From Candidatus Omnitrophota bacterium (GTDB taxonomy: Bacteria > Omnitrophota > Gorgyraeia > Duberdicusellales > 4484-171): a DNA stretch of 7,298 bases. Of the stretch, positions 1 to 7,209 are shown piece by piece. The notes beneath the pieces are model-generated. The model searched no databases. It was given only the letters and a program-made list of their open reading frames with translations, and was not told the DNA's origin. The stretch is from NCBI GenBank assembly GCA_003644405.1, contig QNCE01000064.1:1-7298 (forward strand), written 5' to 3'. Each line of letters begins with the position of its first letter. Position 1 is the stretch's first letter. A program made the translations under genes and the position numbers.

Positions 1-735
1 ATACCTCTACATATTGATGTAACTAAGGAAGGGGGCAAAAAATATATTAACGATCCTTTAGTAAAAAAACTCAAATTAGAAGAGTTTGTAATTGCTCCTC
101 TCTGGTCCAAAGATAACCCTTTGGGGATAATTGAGGTGGATAACTGTATTACTCGTAAACCTATCACTGACGAGGATATAAAAATCCTTACTATGTTTAT
201 CAATCAAGCGGCAGGAGCTATTGAAAATTCTAAAGTTTTTGAGGACACTTTAATAAAAGCTCATACTGACTCTCTCACAGGATTATGGAATTATGGTTAC
301 TTTCAATATCGGTTGGATGAAGAACTTATAAGAGCGAAAGCTCAAAATTATAAGATTTCTGTGATGATGTTAGATATCGATGATTTTAAAAAATTTAATG
401 ATACCTTTGGGCATCAAGAAGGAGATAAAGTCTTAAGACGCATAGGAGAAATCTTAAAAGATAACTCACGAAAGATAGATATTGTTGCTCGTTACGGTGG
501 AGAGGAATTTGCTTTAATTCTTCCTTATACTGATAAAGAGGAAGCAAAAATTATCGGAGAAAGAATCAGAAAAGCAATTGAGGAAGCAAAGATTGTGAAT
601 ACTAATTTTACTGTAAGTATAGGAATTTCTTCCTTCCCCCAAGATACGCTTCAAAAAGATGAGCTCATAAGAAAAGCGGATTTGGCTCTCTACCGTGCCA
701 AGAGAGAAGGTAAAAACAAAGTTATCTTAGCTTAA
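1..735 (+). CDS. GAF-GGDEF diguanylate cyclase, 5' end outside window
   Basis: The reading frame is open from base 1 to the TAA at 733-735, giving the last 244 residues of a longer protein. Residues about 27-80 look like the C-terminal half of a GAF sensor domain, with a strand ending GIIEVDN followed by a helix ending QAAGAIENSKVFED. A GGDEF domain follows: DSLTGLWN (90-97), metal-binding DIDDFKKFND (125-134), the catalytic loop GGEEF (166-170), SIGIS (206-210) and the closing ADLALYRAKREGKN (226-239). All catalytic positions are intact, so it should make cyclic di-GMP from two GTP. An RxxD inhibitory site (R157-K-I-D160) lies five residues before GGEEF, as in PleD, which predicts product feedback inhibition. 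The GAF ligand and any upstream sensor domains cannot be seen. A TTG at 121 could be read as a start, but the frame continues upstream with GAF-like sequence, so I treat the gene as cut by the window edge. Confidence 0.93.
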   Translation: MPLHIDVTKEGGKKYINDPLVKKLKLEEFVIAPLWSKDNPLGIIEVDNCITRKPITDEDIKILTMFINQAAGAIENSKVFEDTLIKAHTDSLTGLWNYGYFQYRLDEELIRAKAQNYKISVMMLDIDDFKKFNDTFGHQEGDKVLRRIGEILKDNSRKIDIVARYGGEEFALILPYTDKEEAKIIGERIRKAIEEAKIVNTNFTVSIGISSFPQDTLQKDELIRKADLALYRAKREGKNKVILA

Positions 736-3700
736 TGCTTCCTTAGCGAACTTAACAGAGACTATTTTAGAAATGCCCTTCTCCTCCATAGTAACCCCAT
801 ACAGTACATCAGCACTACTCATTGTTTTTTTATTGTGGGTAATGATTATAAATTGAGACTTTTGAGCAAACTCTTTAAGAAGATGATTAAAACGACCTAC
901 ATTAGCTTCATCTAAAGGAGCGTCTATCTCATCAAGTACACACAGAGGAGAAGGTCTCACACTAAAAATAGAAAATATGAGAGCAATCGCTGTTAAAGCT
1001 TTTTCTCCTCCAGAAAGTAGAGAAACGTTCTGTAACTTTTTACCCGGAGGCTGAACTTCAATCTCTATCCCTGACTCTAAAATATTATCCTCATCAAGCA
1101 AAACTAGTTCTGCTCTTCCTCCCCCAAATAAGAAGCGGAAATTTTTCTTAAATTCTTCCTTTATTTTAGAAAACACTTCCAAAAATACCTCTCGTGAGGT
1201 TTTATTAATCCTAAAGATAGCTTTCTTTAATTCCTCTTTAGAGTTTATAAGATCTTGCCTCTGTTCTTTTAGGAATTGGTAGCGCTTATTTAATTCATCG
1301 AATTCTTCAATAGTTACCAAATTAACCTCTCCCAGAGAGGTTAATTTCCTTTTTAATTTATCTTTTTCCTTTATTAAGCTATCTAAATCCTCCTCTACCT
1401 CACATAATTGAAATTCTAAGTTATAAACCTGTCTTAAGTAATCAATGATCTTACTTTTCTCAAACTCTAACTCCTGAATTTTTAACTTCTTCTGATAAAT
1501 GAGGTCCTTTACCTTCCCAAGCTCCTCTTCTAATATCTTAAGACGGGAAGAATTTTCTTCTTTCTCCTTAGCTAATCTTTCTTTTTCTTCAAGAAGCACC
1601 TTTTCGTTTTTGTGTAAAGTTTCTATCTCCTCTCTCTTACTAGCAATATCCTTCTCTAAACCAACAATCTCTTTATCGAATGCTTCGATCTTTCTTACAT
1701 TTTCCTCTTTCTCTAGGTTAAGCTTCTCTATACTAGCCAATATACTATTCTTAGCCTCTTCTAACATCTGAACTTTTCCTGCTAAAGAGTTTTTATTTTC
1801 TTGTAAAGAAATCATCTCCCCTTCTTTTCTTGTAAGCTCAATCTCCAAGGAGTTCAATTCCTCACCCAAAGACTGATGTTTACTCTGTATAGAAGTTAAC
1901 CTTTCCTCTACACTAGACAGGAGAGTTTCTTTGTCTTTTAAAGCACCCTCTAAATTATTTTTCTTTTCCTCTCCCTCTTTAATTTCTGTGAGGTTAGCCT
2001 CTATCTCCTGACTCAGTAAATCAAACTCTTCTTTTACTCTTAAAAACTCCTTACCCACACTGTCTTTCTCTTTAATTTTTTCTCCTAACTTTTTATCTAA
2101 CTGGGAAATTTCATTACTTATCTGGTGCCATTCTTTCTTTATCTCTTCTAAATTCTTATCCTTCTGAAGTAAACTACTATTTACTTTCTCTATCTGTTGA
2201 GAAAGTTGGCTAATTTTTTCTTTAAGCTCTTCCTCTCGAAAAAGAATAGTTTTAGCTTCTACTTCTAGCTCCCAAGGTCCTGTTTCTCCCTTTTTATGAA
2301 GGTCTCCTTCTTTCAAAGAAATAATCAGTTTATTGATATCGGATGGCTCTTCATAAAAGATAAGTTTTATCTTACGAAAGGAAGAAATACCTTCATACCT
2401 TAACCTCAAGTCTTTTAAAAGTTCATAGTTAGAATTAAGTTCTGCCAATTCTTTTTCTTTCTCTATTTTACTTTTGATAAGTTCCTCTTTCTCCTTCTCA
2501 TATATTTTTACCTTTTCGGTAAGCTCATCTTTTTTATTTTTAAGCTGTAAATAAAACTTATTCAGCTCATCAATATTTTGGGAAATTCCAGAAAGAGAAG
2601 CCTTGGCTTCCTCAAAAATATTACTTAACCTCTCTTTATCTAATAGTAACCTTCTTTTCCTAACATAGAGATTTTTAAGATAGGTATTGATTTCAATAAG
2701 TTCATTATTTATATCTACCCTTTGGGCCTCTTCAACTAGAATTTTCTGTTTAGTATCTTCTATCTCTAAAGAAAGTGAATCTAACGATTTCTGGCACTCA
2801 ATTTTTTTATCTTTTAGAGTACTTATGTGTTGACTTAGATTTTCCAACTCCCTATCCAAAGAGGAAGAATTTTCTTTTTCTTGTTTAACCCTTTCTTCCT
2901 GAAAAAGTAACTTCTCTTTTAGTTGACCCAACTCTTTTTCTATAGCTTCAATTTTTGAACTTGCTTCTTCTCGACGCTGGGAATTCATCTCGATGTGGCT
3001 CTTATAAAGGTCTATTTTGGAGGTAGAGGAGATTATTTTAGAATGTAATGCCTCAAGTTCAGCTTCCACTTCTCTAATCTTATCACCTAACTTCTCCATT
3101 TCCTTCCGATGAGAAAGAATTTCTTCTTCTCTTTGAGCCTCTCCCCCTTTTAATTTATTTAACTCCTCTAGAAAGGTATCAATATCCTTCTCTAACTTTT
3201 TATAGTTTATACTAGCAATTTTTCTTTCTGTCTCTACGAGTTGGGCTTCTATCTCTTTAAATTTTCTTGCTTTTTCTACTTGTCTTTCCAAATACCTAAT
3301 TTGGCGAGTGACCTCAGAAATAATATCTTCCAACCGCAACAAGTTCTGTTCGGTATCCTGTAGTTTTTTTATAGTTTCCTTCTTTCTCTCTTTATACTTT
3401 ATTATTCCTGAAGCTTCATCAAAGATTACCCTCTTCTCTTCTGGTTTATAGCTTAGAAAAATCTCAATCTTACCCTGCTCTATAAAGGAATAGGTTGCCT
3501 CTCCCACCCCTGTACCTAAGAATAAATTTTGGATATCCTTTAACCTCACTAAATTCTTATTTAAGTAATATTCGCTTTCTCCCGAACGGTATAATCTTCT
3601 TGTCACAGCTACTTCTTTATAATCTATAGGTAGGTAATTATCCTCGTTAGAGAAAGTAAGAGTAACTTCTGTATAGTTGAGAGGAGGGTAATTCTGGGTT

Positions 3701-3903
3701 CCACTGAAAATAACATCTTCCATCTTAGAACCTCTCAAAGACTTAGGACTCTGTTCTCCTAAAGCCCATTTTATAGCGTCAAAAAGATTACTCTTGCCAC
3801 ACCCATTAGGCCCTACAATTGCTGTGATTCCTGACTCAAACTTTAAAACGGTCTTCTCAGGAAAGGATTTGAATCCAAAAATTTCTAAGGATTTAAGATA
3901 CAT
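727..3903 (-). CDS. smc: Chromosome segregation SMC ATPase lacking a normal hinge
   Basis: This 1058-residue protein belongs to the SMC family, ring-shaped ATPases that organise and help segregate the chromosome. It starts in the usual family way (MYLKSLEIFGFKSFPEKT). The N-terminal head has Walker A GPNGCGKSN (31-39), the SLRG arginine loop (55-58) and the Q-loop around SFIEQGK (139-145). The C-terminal head has the ABC signature LSGGEKALTA (963-972), Walker B and D-loop PLCVLDEIDAPLDEAN (986-1001) and the switch histidine in ITHNKK (1021-1026). Residues about 170-500 and 555-895 are Lys/Glu-rich coiled coils of nearly equal length. The protein is roughly 100-130 residues shorter than typical bacterial SMCs. 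The shortfall sits at the arm apex (about 505-555), where a hinge should be. The start is one base after the etfA stop, and only a weak purine-rich ribosome site is visible. No scpA or scpB lies in the window. The family call is firm; loss of the hinge is inferred from the sequence. Confidence 0.95.
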   Translation of the reverse strand: MYLKSLEIFGFKSFPEKTVLKFESGITAIVGPNGCGKSNLFDAIKWALGEQSPKSLRGSKMEDVIFSGTQNYPPLNYTEVTLTFSNEDNYLPIDYKEVAVTRRLYRSGESEYYLNKNLVRLKDIQNLFLGTGVGEATYSFIEQGKIEIFLSYKPEEKRVIFDEASGIIKYKERKKETIKKLQDTEQNLLRLEDIISEVTRQIRYLERQVEKARKFKEIEAQLVETERKIASINYKKLEKDIDTFLEELNKLKGGEAQREEEILSHRKEMEKLGDKIREVEAELEALHSKIISSTSKIDLYKSHIEMNSQRREEASSKIEAIEKELGQLKEKLLFQEERVKQEKENSSSLDRELENLSQHISTLKDKKIECQKSLDSLSLEIEDTKQKILVEEAQRVDINNELIEINTYLKNLYVRKRRLLLDKERLSNIFEEAKASLSGISQNIDELNKFYLQLKNKKDELTEKVKIYEKEKEELIKSKIEKEKELAELNSNYELLKDLRLRYEGISSFRKIKLIFYEEPSDINKLIISLKEGDLHKKGETGPWELEVEAKTILFREEELKEKISQLSQQIEKVNSSLLQKDKNLEEIKKEWHQISNEISQLDKKLGEKIKEKDSVGKEFLRVKEEFDLLSQEIEANLTEIKEGEEKKNNLEGALKDKETLLSSVEERLTSIQSKHQSLGEELNSLEIELTRKEGEMISLQENKNSLAGKVQMLEEAKNSILASIEKLNLEKEENVRKIEAFDKEIVGLEKDIASKREEIETLHKNEKVLLEEKERLAKEKEENSSRLKILEEELGKVKDLIYQKKLKIQELEFEKSKIIDYLRQVYNLEFQLCEVEEDLDSLIKEKDKLKRKLTSLGEVNLVTIEEFDELNKRYQFLKEQRQDLINSKEELKKAIFRINKTSREVFLEVFSKIKEEFKKNFRFLFGGGRAELVLLDEDNILESGIEIEVQPPGKKLQNVSLLSGGEKALTAIALIFSIFSVRPSPLCVLDEIDAPLDEANVGRFNHLLKEFAQKSQFIIITHNKKTMSSADVLYGVTMEEKGISKIVSVKFAKEALS
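2239..2391 (-). other. Short apex segment in place of the SMC hinge domain
   Basis: SMC codons about 505-555 separate the two coiled-coil arms. The arm leading in ends LLKDLRLRYEGISSF, which resembles the usual approach to a hinge, and the return arm begins around FREEELKEKISQLSQ. Between them are only about 50 residues that look like strand (KIKLIFYEE), helix (DINKLIISL), a Gly-rich turn (KKGETGP) and strand (ELEVEAKTILF). A standard SMC hinge is well over 100 residues and has conserved glycines, which I do not see. There is no Cys-x-x-Cys zinc hook either. The boundaries are approximate. Confidence 0.6.
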
Positions 3904-3904
3904 T

Positions 3905-5113
3905 CTATCTTTTTAGTATCTCTTTAAACTTTTGAGTAAGGAGAGGGACGATTTTGAAAAGGTCCCCCACAATACCATAGTTGGCTACTTTAAATATGGG
4001 AGCTTCGGGGTCTTTGTTTATGGCTACAATAATTTTTGACGACTGCATTCCTACCAAATGTTGAATCTGTCCTGATATTCCACAAGCAATATATATCTTA
4101 GGAGAAACAGTCCTACCAGTTTGACCTACTTGATGAGAGTAAGGTATCCAGCCACTATCCACAGCAGCACGAGAAGCCCCTACAGCTGCTCCTAAAACTT
4201 CTGCCAATTCTCTAATTAACTTAAAATTATCTGGAGCACCTAAACCTCTACCCCCAGAAACAATTATATCTGCATCAGCTAAGTTTACCTTATATCCCTC
4301 CTCCTTAATAAAATCAATAAACCTTACTCTCTGATCGATAAATTCTCCATCGAGATTTTCCTCAATAACCTCACCTACTGAGGAAGAACTTTCCTCTAAC
4401 TCCTTCATAACTTTGTGTCGCACGGTAGCCATCTGAGGTCGATGATTGGGAGTAATAATCTGAGCCATAATATTACCTCCGAAGGCAGGACGAGTCTGAA
4501 TAAGCAACCTTCTCTCTTTATCAATCTCTAAACCTGTACAGTCTGCAGTAAGACCAGCATGAACTTTTACAGCAATTCTTGAAACCAAAGATCTACCTGC
4601 AGTAGTAGCTCCTGCTAGAAATACCTCCGGCTTATACTTTTCAATAAGATAAACAATCACGTTAGCATAATTTTCCGAGATAAATACTTTAAGTTCTGGC
4701 TTATCTACAACGATTACTTTATCTGCGCCTTTGCGAAAAAGGATAGGTATTTTTTCTTTCAAATTATATCCTAAATAGATACCAACAACTTCGCTATTTA
4801 AATCTTTTGCTAATTCTCTTGCTTTACCTAAGAGCTCAAAAGAAACCCCTGCTATCTTTCCTTCTTCTTCTTCAATAAAAACCCATACTCCTTTGTAATC
4901 TTTTATTACTCCTGTATCTACAATCTGTGGTTTAAAAATTTCAATAGCACCAAATTTACAAGCATCTTTACACGCTCCACAAAGGTTACATTTACTCAAA
5001 TCTATTACTGCTAATTTATCCTCTAAAACAATGGCGGAAAAGGGACAAACTTTTATACACAAGCCACAACCTACACATTTTTCCTTTATGACTTTTATAC
5101 CTCTATCCTTCAT
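3905..5113 (-). CDS. etfA: Electron-transfer flavoprotein alpha subunit with N-terminal 2x[4Fe-4S] ferredoxin domain
   Basis: This 402-residue protein is EtfA with an added ferredoxin head. Residues 1-60 carry two four-cysteine motifs, C13/C16/C19/C23 and C42/C45/C48/C52, typical of a pair of [4Fe-4S] clusters. The Etf alpha fold follows, with the FAD-binding C-terminal domain well conserved: SGGRGLG (286-292), VGASRAAVDSGW (311-322), QVGQTGRTVSP (328-338), GISGQIQH (345-352) and INKDPEAPIF (365-374). Such ferredoxin-extended EtfA subunits are known from Acetobacterium woodii (CarE, LctC), where they serve electron-bifurcating dehydrogenase complexes. By analogy this subunit holds one FAD and passes electrons between EtfB, a partner flavin dehydrogenase and ferredoxin in the cytoplasm. 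No partner dehydrogenase is in the window. The ATG overlaps the etfB stop (ATGA) without a strong ribosome site of its own, which suggests coupled translation. Stop is TAG. Confidence 0.96.
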   Translation of the reverse strand: MKDRGIKVIKEKCVGCGLCIKVCPFSAIVLEDKLAVIDLSKCNLCGACKDACKFGAIEIFKPQIVDTGVIKDYKGVWVFIEEEEGKIAGVSFELLGKARELAKDLNSEVVGIYLGYNLKEKIPILFRKGADKVIVVDKPELKVFISENYANVIVYLIEKYKPEVFLAGATTAGRSLVSRIAVKVHAGLTADCTGLEIDKERRLLIQTRPAFGGNIMAQIITPNHRPQMATVRHKVMKELEESSSSVGEVIEENLDGEFIDQRVRFIDFIKEEGYKVNLADADIIVSGGRGLGAPDNFKLIRELAEVLGAAVGASRAAVDSGWIPYSHQVGQTGRTVSPKIYIACGISGQIQHLVGMQSSKIIVAINKDPEAPIFKVANYGIVGDLFKIVPLLTQKFKEILKR

Positions 5114-5898
5114 AGAATGTGTGTTTTTAACTTTTCCACTAACTTATCTACGCATTCTTCGGGTTCTCCCTCAAAGATTGCTCCTTTAGGACGAGGAGGG
5201 GGAGTAAAAATTTTTACTACCTGAGTAGGGGATCCACTTAAACCAACTTCTTCCTCTTTTAGGCCTAAATCTGTATGTGCCCATACAGAAATAGCTTGTT
5301 TTTTTGCCCGTAACTTACCTCTCAAAGAAGGAAGACGAGGTTCATTTATCTCCTTGACTACAGTAATAAGCGCAGGAAGAAAAACTTCTAGGATTTCGTA
5401 ACCATCCTCTAAAAGACGTTCTACCCTCATAATCTTATTTTTTCCATCGATACTATCGATTTTCCTCACATAAGTAGCTTGGGGAAGATTAAGATGGGTA
5501 GCTATTCCTGGCCCAACCTGAGCAGTATCGCCATCAGAGGCTTGTTTCCCACAGATAATTAAATCGTAATTACCTATTTTTTCTATAGCTTTAGCTAACA
5601 CCAAACTGGTTGCCCATGTATCAGAACCAGCAAATGCCTTATCAGAAAGATGAATCGCCTCATCAATTCCCATAGAAAGAGCCTCCCGCAGAGCACTCTC
5701 TGCTTGAGGAGGCCCCATAGTGATTACAAAAGTCTGTACACCGTACCGCTCTTTTAGTCGTATCGCTTCCTCAATAGCATACATATCAAAAGGATTAATA
5801 ATAGAAGCTACACCCTCTCTTATTAACGTATTAGTCTCAGGATTAATTTTCACTTCTGTAGTCTCCGGTACTTGTTTTATACATACAATTACCTTCAT
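5110..5898 (-). CDS. etfB: Electron-transfer flavoprotein beta subunit, probably bifurcating type
   Basis: This 262-residue protein has the usual EtfB length and start (MKVIVCIKQVPET). Diagnostic stretches are NPFDMYAIEEAIRLKE (35-50), CGKQASDGDTAQVGPGIA (116-133) and the EtfB signature VERLLEDGYEILEVFLPALI (159-178). Ordinary respiratory Etfs bind AMP in this subunit and typically have NPFCEIAVEEA at the first motif. The Asp-x-x-Ala version seen here is typical of Etfs that bind a second FAD and split electrons from NADH between ferredoxin and an acceptor. Bifurcation is therefore a reasonable inference, strengthened by the ferredoxin domain on its partner EtfA, but it is not proven. It is the first gene of a tight etfB-etfA-smc group. 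The usual Shine-Dalgarno sequence is missing before the ATG (only AGAAATGTT). Confidence 0.96.
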   Translation of the reverse strand: MKVIVCIKQVPETTEVKINPETNTLIREGVASIINPFDMYAIEEAIRLKERYGVQTFVITMGPPQAESALREALSMGIDEAIHLSDKAFAGSDTWATSLVLAKAIEKIGNYDLIICGKQASDGDTAQVGPGIATHLNLPQATYVRKIDSIDGKNKIMRVERLLEDGYEILEVFLPALITVVKEINEPRLPSLRGKLRAKKQAISVWAHTDLGLKEEEVGLSGSPTQVVKIFTPPPRPKGAIFEGEPEECVDKLVEKLKTHIL

Positions 5899-5907
5899 AA
5901 CATTTCT

Positions 5908-5935
5908 AAAATACTATATATTTCCAAAATGTCAA
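5908..5935 (-). promoter_or_regulatory. Candidate sigma-70-type promoter for etfB-etfA-smc
   Basis: On the minus strand a perfect TTGACA (5935-5930) is followed after 16 bases by TATTTT (5913-5908, four of six matches to the -10 consensus). A start seven bases further would fall near 5901, about three bases before the etfB ATG, so the message would be almost leaderless. This fits the missing ribosome-binding site. A better -10-like word, TATAGT (5918-5913), lies only 11 bases from TTGACA, which is too close. Confidence 0.45.
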
Positions 5936-6009
5936 TATACTTTAGCTGAAGAAACTTAATGATTTGCATATAAACGGAATAGTTATACCCAAAAATAAAT
6001 ATCTTTGTA

Positions 6010-6837
6010 TTATTTTTTTGCCTCTTTGGGAAGATAAGGGAAAGGAATGTATTCTACTGCACTTCTTTTCCTTAAAGGTTGAGGATAAAGTTCCATAAGC
6101 TGGTAAATCTCTTGAGGAATGTCCTTTCTTATAAGTAAACCCATTCTCTTTGCCTCCTCAAAAGATATAGGATAATCGTGTGTCCATTTTCCTGAACTTA
6201 AAATCGTAGCTAGTTCCCTTGCTTTCTCCTCAGAAAAATGCTTCTTTAAGAGTTTAGTTACTTCACTTTCTAGTTGATTAATAGCTTTTTTTGCTACATC
6301 AGCAAGAATCAAGGTCTTATCTTCTAGTTCATTCTTATCCTTCTGAGAAACTACTTTAAGAATAGAAGCTGCAGGATATTCTCCCAGTTGAGGGTCAACG
6401 GGTCCTAAAACAGCATGTTCGTCCATAAAGATTTCATCACCTGCTAAGGCAATAAAGGTTCCTCCACTCATAGCGTAAAAAGGGATAAATACACTTACTT
6501 TAGCAGGATGACGCATAAGGGCATGGGCAATTTGAATTGCTGCTAAAACTAACCCTCCTGGTGTGTGCAAAATTATATCTATAGGCATATCTGGAGGAGT
6601 CATGCGGATTGCTTTGATAACCTCTTCAGAGTCGTTTATATCAATATATCGAAATATAGGAAAACCGAGAATGCTCATTGTCTCTTGGCGATGAATAAGA
6701 GTAATCACCCTAGATTTTCTTCTCTTCTCTAAAATGCTTATAAGTTTAAATCGCTTAGCCTCTAATATTCGTTGAGAAAGAATAGGCTGAAGAGCAGTGA
6801 AAATAAAAAATAACCAAAGAATATCTAAAATACTCAT
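6010..6837 (-). CDS. Membrane-anchored ClpP/SppA-fold serine protease, SDH_sah family
   Basis: This 275-residue protein has an N-terminal hydrophobic segment (about 3-20), probably a membrane anchor, then a basic stretch (about 28-45) and a crotonase/ClpP-fold protease domain. Recognisable motifs are IILHTPGG (88-95), which forms the oxyanion-hole strand in this fold, FYAMSGGTFIALAGDEIFMD (120-139) with the likely nucleophile Ser124, HAVLGPVDPQ (141-150), and GKWTHDYPIS (216-225). These match the serine dehydrogenase proteinase (SDH_sah) family, related to signal peptide peptidase SppA. A Ser-Lys dyad is plausible, with the lysine perhaps among K161, K166 and K168, but this is a guess from spacing in related enzymes. 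The natural substrate is unknown; the family is usually linked to cleavage of membrane or membrane-associated proteins. The ATG follows a purine-rich run (GAAGAAAAGAAGAG). It lies 111 bases upstream of etfB on the same strand with no clear terminator between them. Confidence 0.88.
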   Translation of the reverse strand: MSILDILWLFFIFTALQPILSQRILEAKRFKLISILEKRRKSRVITLIHRQETMSILGFPIFRYIDINDSEEVIKAIRMTPPDMPIDIILHTPGGLVLAAIQIAHALMRHPAKVSVFIPFYAMSGGTFIALAGDEIFMDEHAVLGPVDPQLGEYPAASILKVVSQKDKNELEDKTLILADVAKKAINQLESEVTKLLKKHFSEEKARELATILSSGKWTHDYPISFEEAKRMGLLIRKDIPQEIYQLMELYPQPLRKRSAVEYIPFPYLPKEAKK

Positions 6838-6844
6838 CTCTTCT

Positions 6845-6861
6845 TTTCTTCCCTGAAGAAA
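6845..6861 (-). promoter_or_regulatory. Small hairpin overlapping the ribosome-binding region of the protease gene
   Basis: TTTCTTC and GAAGAAA form a perfect 7-bp inverted repeat around a 3-base AGG loop, ending 7 bases before the ATG at 6837. It would take up the upstream part of the purine-rich ribosome-binding stretch (GGGAAGAAAAGAAGAG) and could dampen initiation. It is AT-rich and may be chance. Confidence 0.3.
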
Positions 6862-6910
6862 TATTTTCTACCAGAAACTAATCTATATCTGAGTATCTTA
6901 AAAATAATAC

Positions 6911-6928
6911 AAAAACTATGCGCGGGGC
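6911..6928. repeat. Left copy of an 18-bp exact repeat of the tRNA-Leu 3' end and tail
   Basis: AAAAACTATGCGCGGGGC occurs here and again at 7047-7064, 136 bases away, with identity stopping at both edges. On the minus strand the unit reads as the last bases of the tRNA acceptor strand, the discriminator A, and a following TAGTTTTT tail. This copy is not joined to a recognisable T arm, so it is an orphan tRNA end. Confidence 0.9.
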
Positions 6929-7003
6929 AAAACTTATATGCACTCTCCGTGATGAGCGGAGTCTTCTTTAAAGTGCATCCAAGAGACCTTCCCTATTAAA
7001 AAC
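6919..7003 (-). pseudogene. Possible decayed tRNA-Leu copy (3' end retained)
   Basis: The 3' end CCCGCGC plus A (6926-6919) matches the intact tRNA exactly. Moving upstream on the minus strand, TATAAGT sits where the T loop TTCAAGT should be. A 5-bp stem with a 7-nt loop (CTCCG-CTCATCA-CGGAG, 6961-6945) resembles an anticodon arm. About 80 bases from the 3' end a TCTTGG falls at the D-loop position. The 5' acceptor strand is lost apart from GGG and the D stem is not formed. The 3' fragment is certain; the rest of the copy is conjecture. Confidence 0.4.
6938..6978. repeat. Nested hairpin A, asymmetric
   Basis: The outer stem is ATGCACT (6938-6944) with AGTGCAT (6972-6978), 7 perfect bp. The inner stem is CTCCG (6945-6949) with CGGAG (6957-6961), closing a 7-nt loop. 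The two 5' arms are contiguous, while the two 3' arms are separated by a 10-nt bulge (6962-6971). It starts 11 bases after the orphan GCGCGGG at 6920-6926. Its layout matches hairpin B at 7210-7249. Confidence 0.7.
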
Positions 7004-7046
7004 ATCATCCTCATACACTAAGTATCCTATAATAAAACGAATAAAT

Positions 7047-7064
7047 AAAAACTATGCGCGGGGC
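7047..7064. repeat. Right copy of the 18-bp repeat, within the intact tRNA-Leu 3' end
   Basis: Identical to 6911-6928. Bases 7055-7064 belong to the tRNA (discriminator and acceptor 3' strand plus the first T-stem bases). Bases 7047-7054 are the T-rich tail directly downstream of the tRNA on the minus strand. Confidence 0.9.
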
Positions 7065-7137
7065 GGGACTTGAACCCGCACGGGGGTTACCCATACGCCC
7101 CTCAAACGTATGTGTCTGCCAATTCCACCACCCGCGC
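7055..7137 (-). tRNA. trnL: tRNA-Leu, anticodon GAG
   Basis: The 83-nt gene folds as a class II tRNA on the minus strand. The acceptor stem is a perfect 7 bp (GCGCGGG with CCCGCGC). The D arm has GTG/CAC and the GG pair in AATTGGCAGA. The anticodon stem TACGT/GCGTA encloses the 7-nt loop TTGAGGG with anticodon GAG at 7103-7101. A long variable arm (GGGTAACCCC region) is typical of leucine tRNAs. The T arm is GCGGG-TTCAAGT-CCCGC and the discriminator is A at 7055. CCA is not encoded, since TAG follows, and must be added enzymatically. It would read CUC and CUU leucine codons. Fragments of both of its ends recur on either side. Confidence 0.96.
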
Positions 7138-7172
7138 AAACACTTTGTATCTCATCCTGTTAGTTCTATTTA
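7123..7172. repeat. Tandem-repeat copy 1: tRNA-Leu 5' end and upstream region
   Basis: These 50 bases cover the first 15 bases of the intact tRNA on the minus strand and 35 bases of its upstream, presumably promoter-bearing, flank. An ungapped comparison with 7249-7298 gives 38 of 50 identities, highest at the tRNA end (one difference in the first 18) and in the distal block TTAGTTCTATTTA versus TTAGTTTTATTTA. Confidence 0.8.
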
Positions 7173-7209
7173 ATACTCAAACTTACTTTTCTTTCCAAAT
7201 CAGTGTGGG

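Noticed and set aside
121..735. Diguanylate cyclase beginning at TTG 121
   Set aside because: The same frame is open to base 1 and encodes GAF-like sequence before this point, so the true start is outside the window.
1499..1771. Plus-strand open frame of 90 codons
   Set aside because: It lies inside the smc coiled-coil region on the opposite strand. Its Ser/Phe/Leu-rich product is what Lys/Glu-rich coiled-coil codons give when read backwards.
2239..2391. SMC being a Rad50/SbcC-type zinc-hook protein
   Set aside because: The apex has no cysteine pair, and the head motifs and start are of the SMC type.
5720..5959. Plus-strand open frame of 79 codons
   Set aside because: It is antisense to the conserved start of etfB, has no recognisable domain or ribosome site, and runs through the candidate promoter.
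5899..6009. Intrinsic terminator after the protease gene
   Set aside because: There are T-rich runs, but I found no GC-containing stem of useful length in front of one.
6911..7064. attL/attR of an island integrated at the tRNA 3' end
   Set aside because: The 18-bp repeat has the right position, but only 118 bases lie between the copies and no integrase is present. The duplicated 5' end on the other side is not explained by this.
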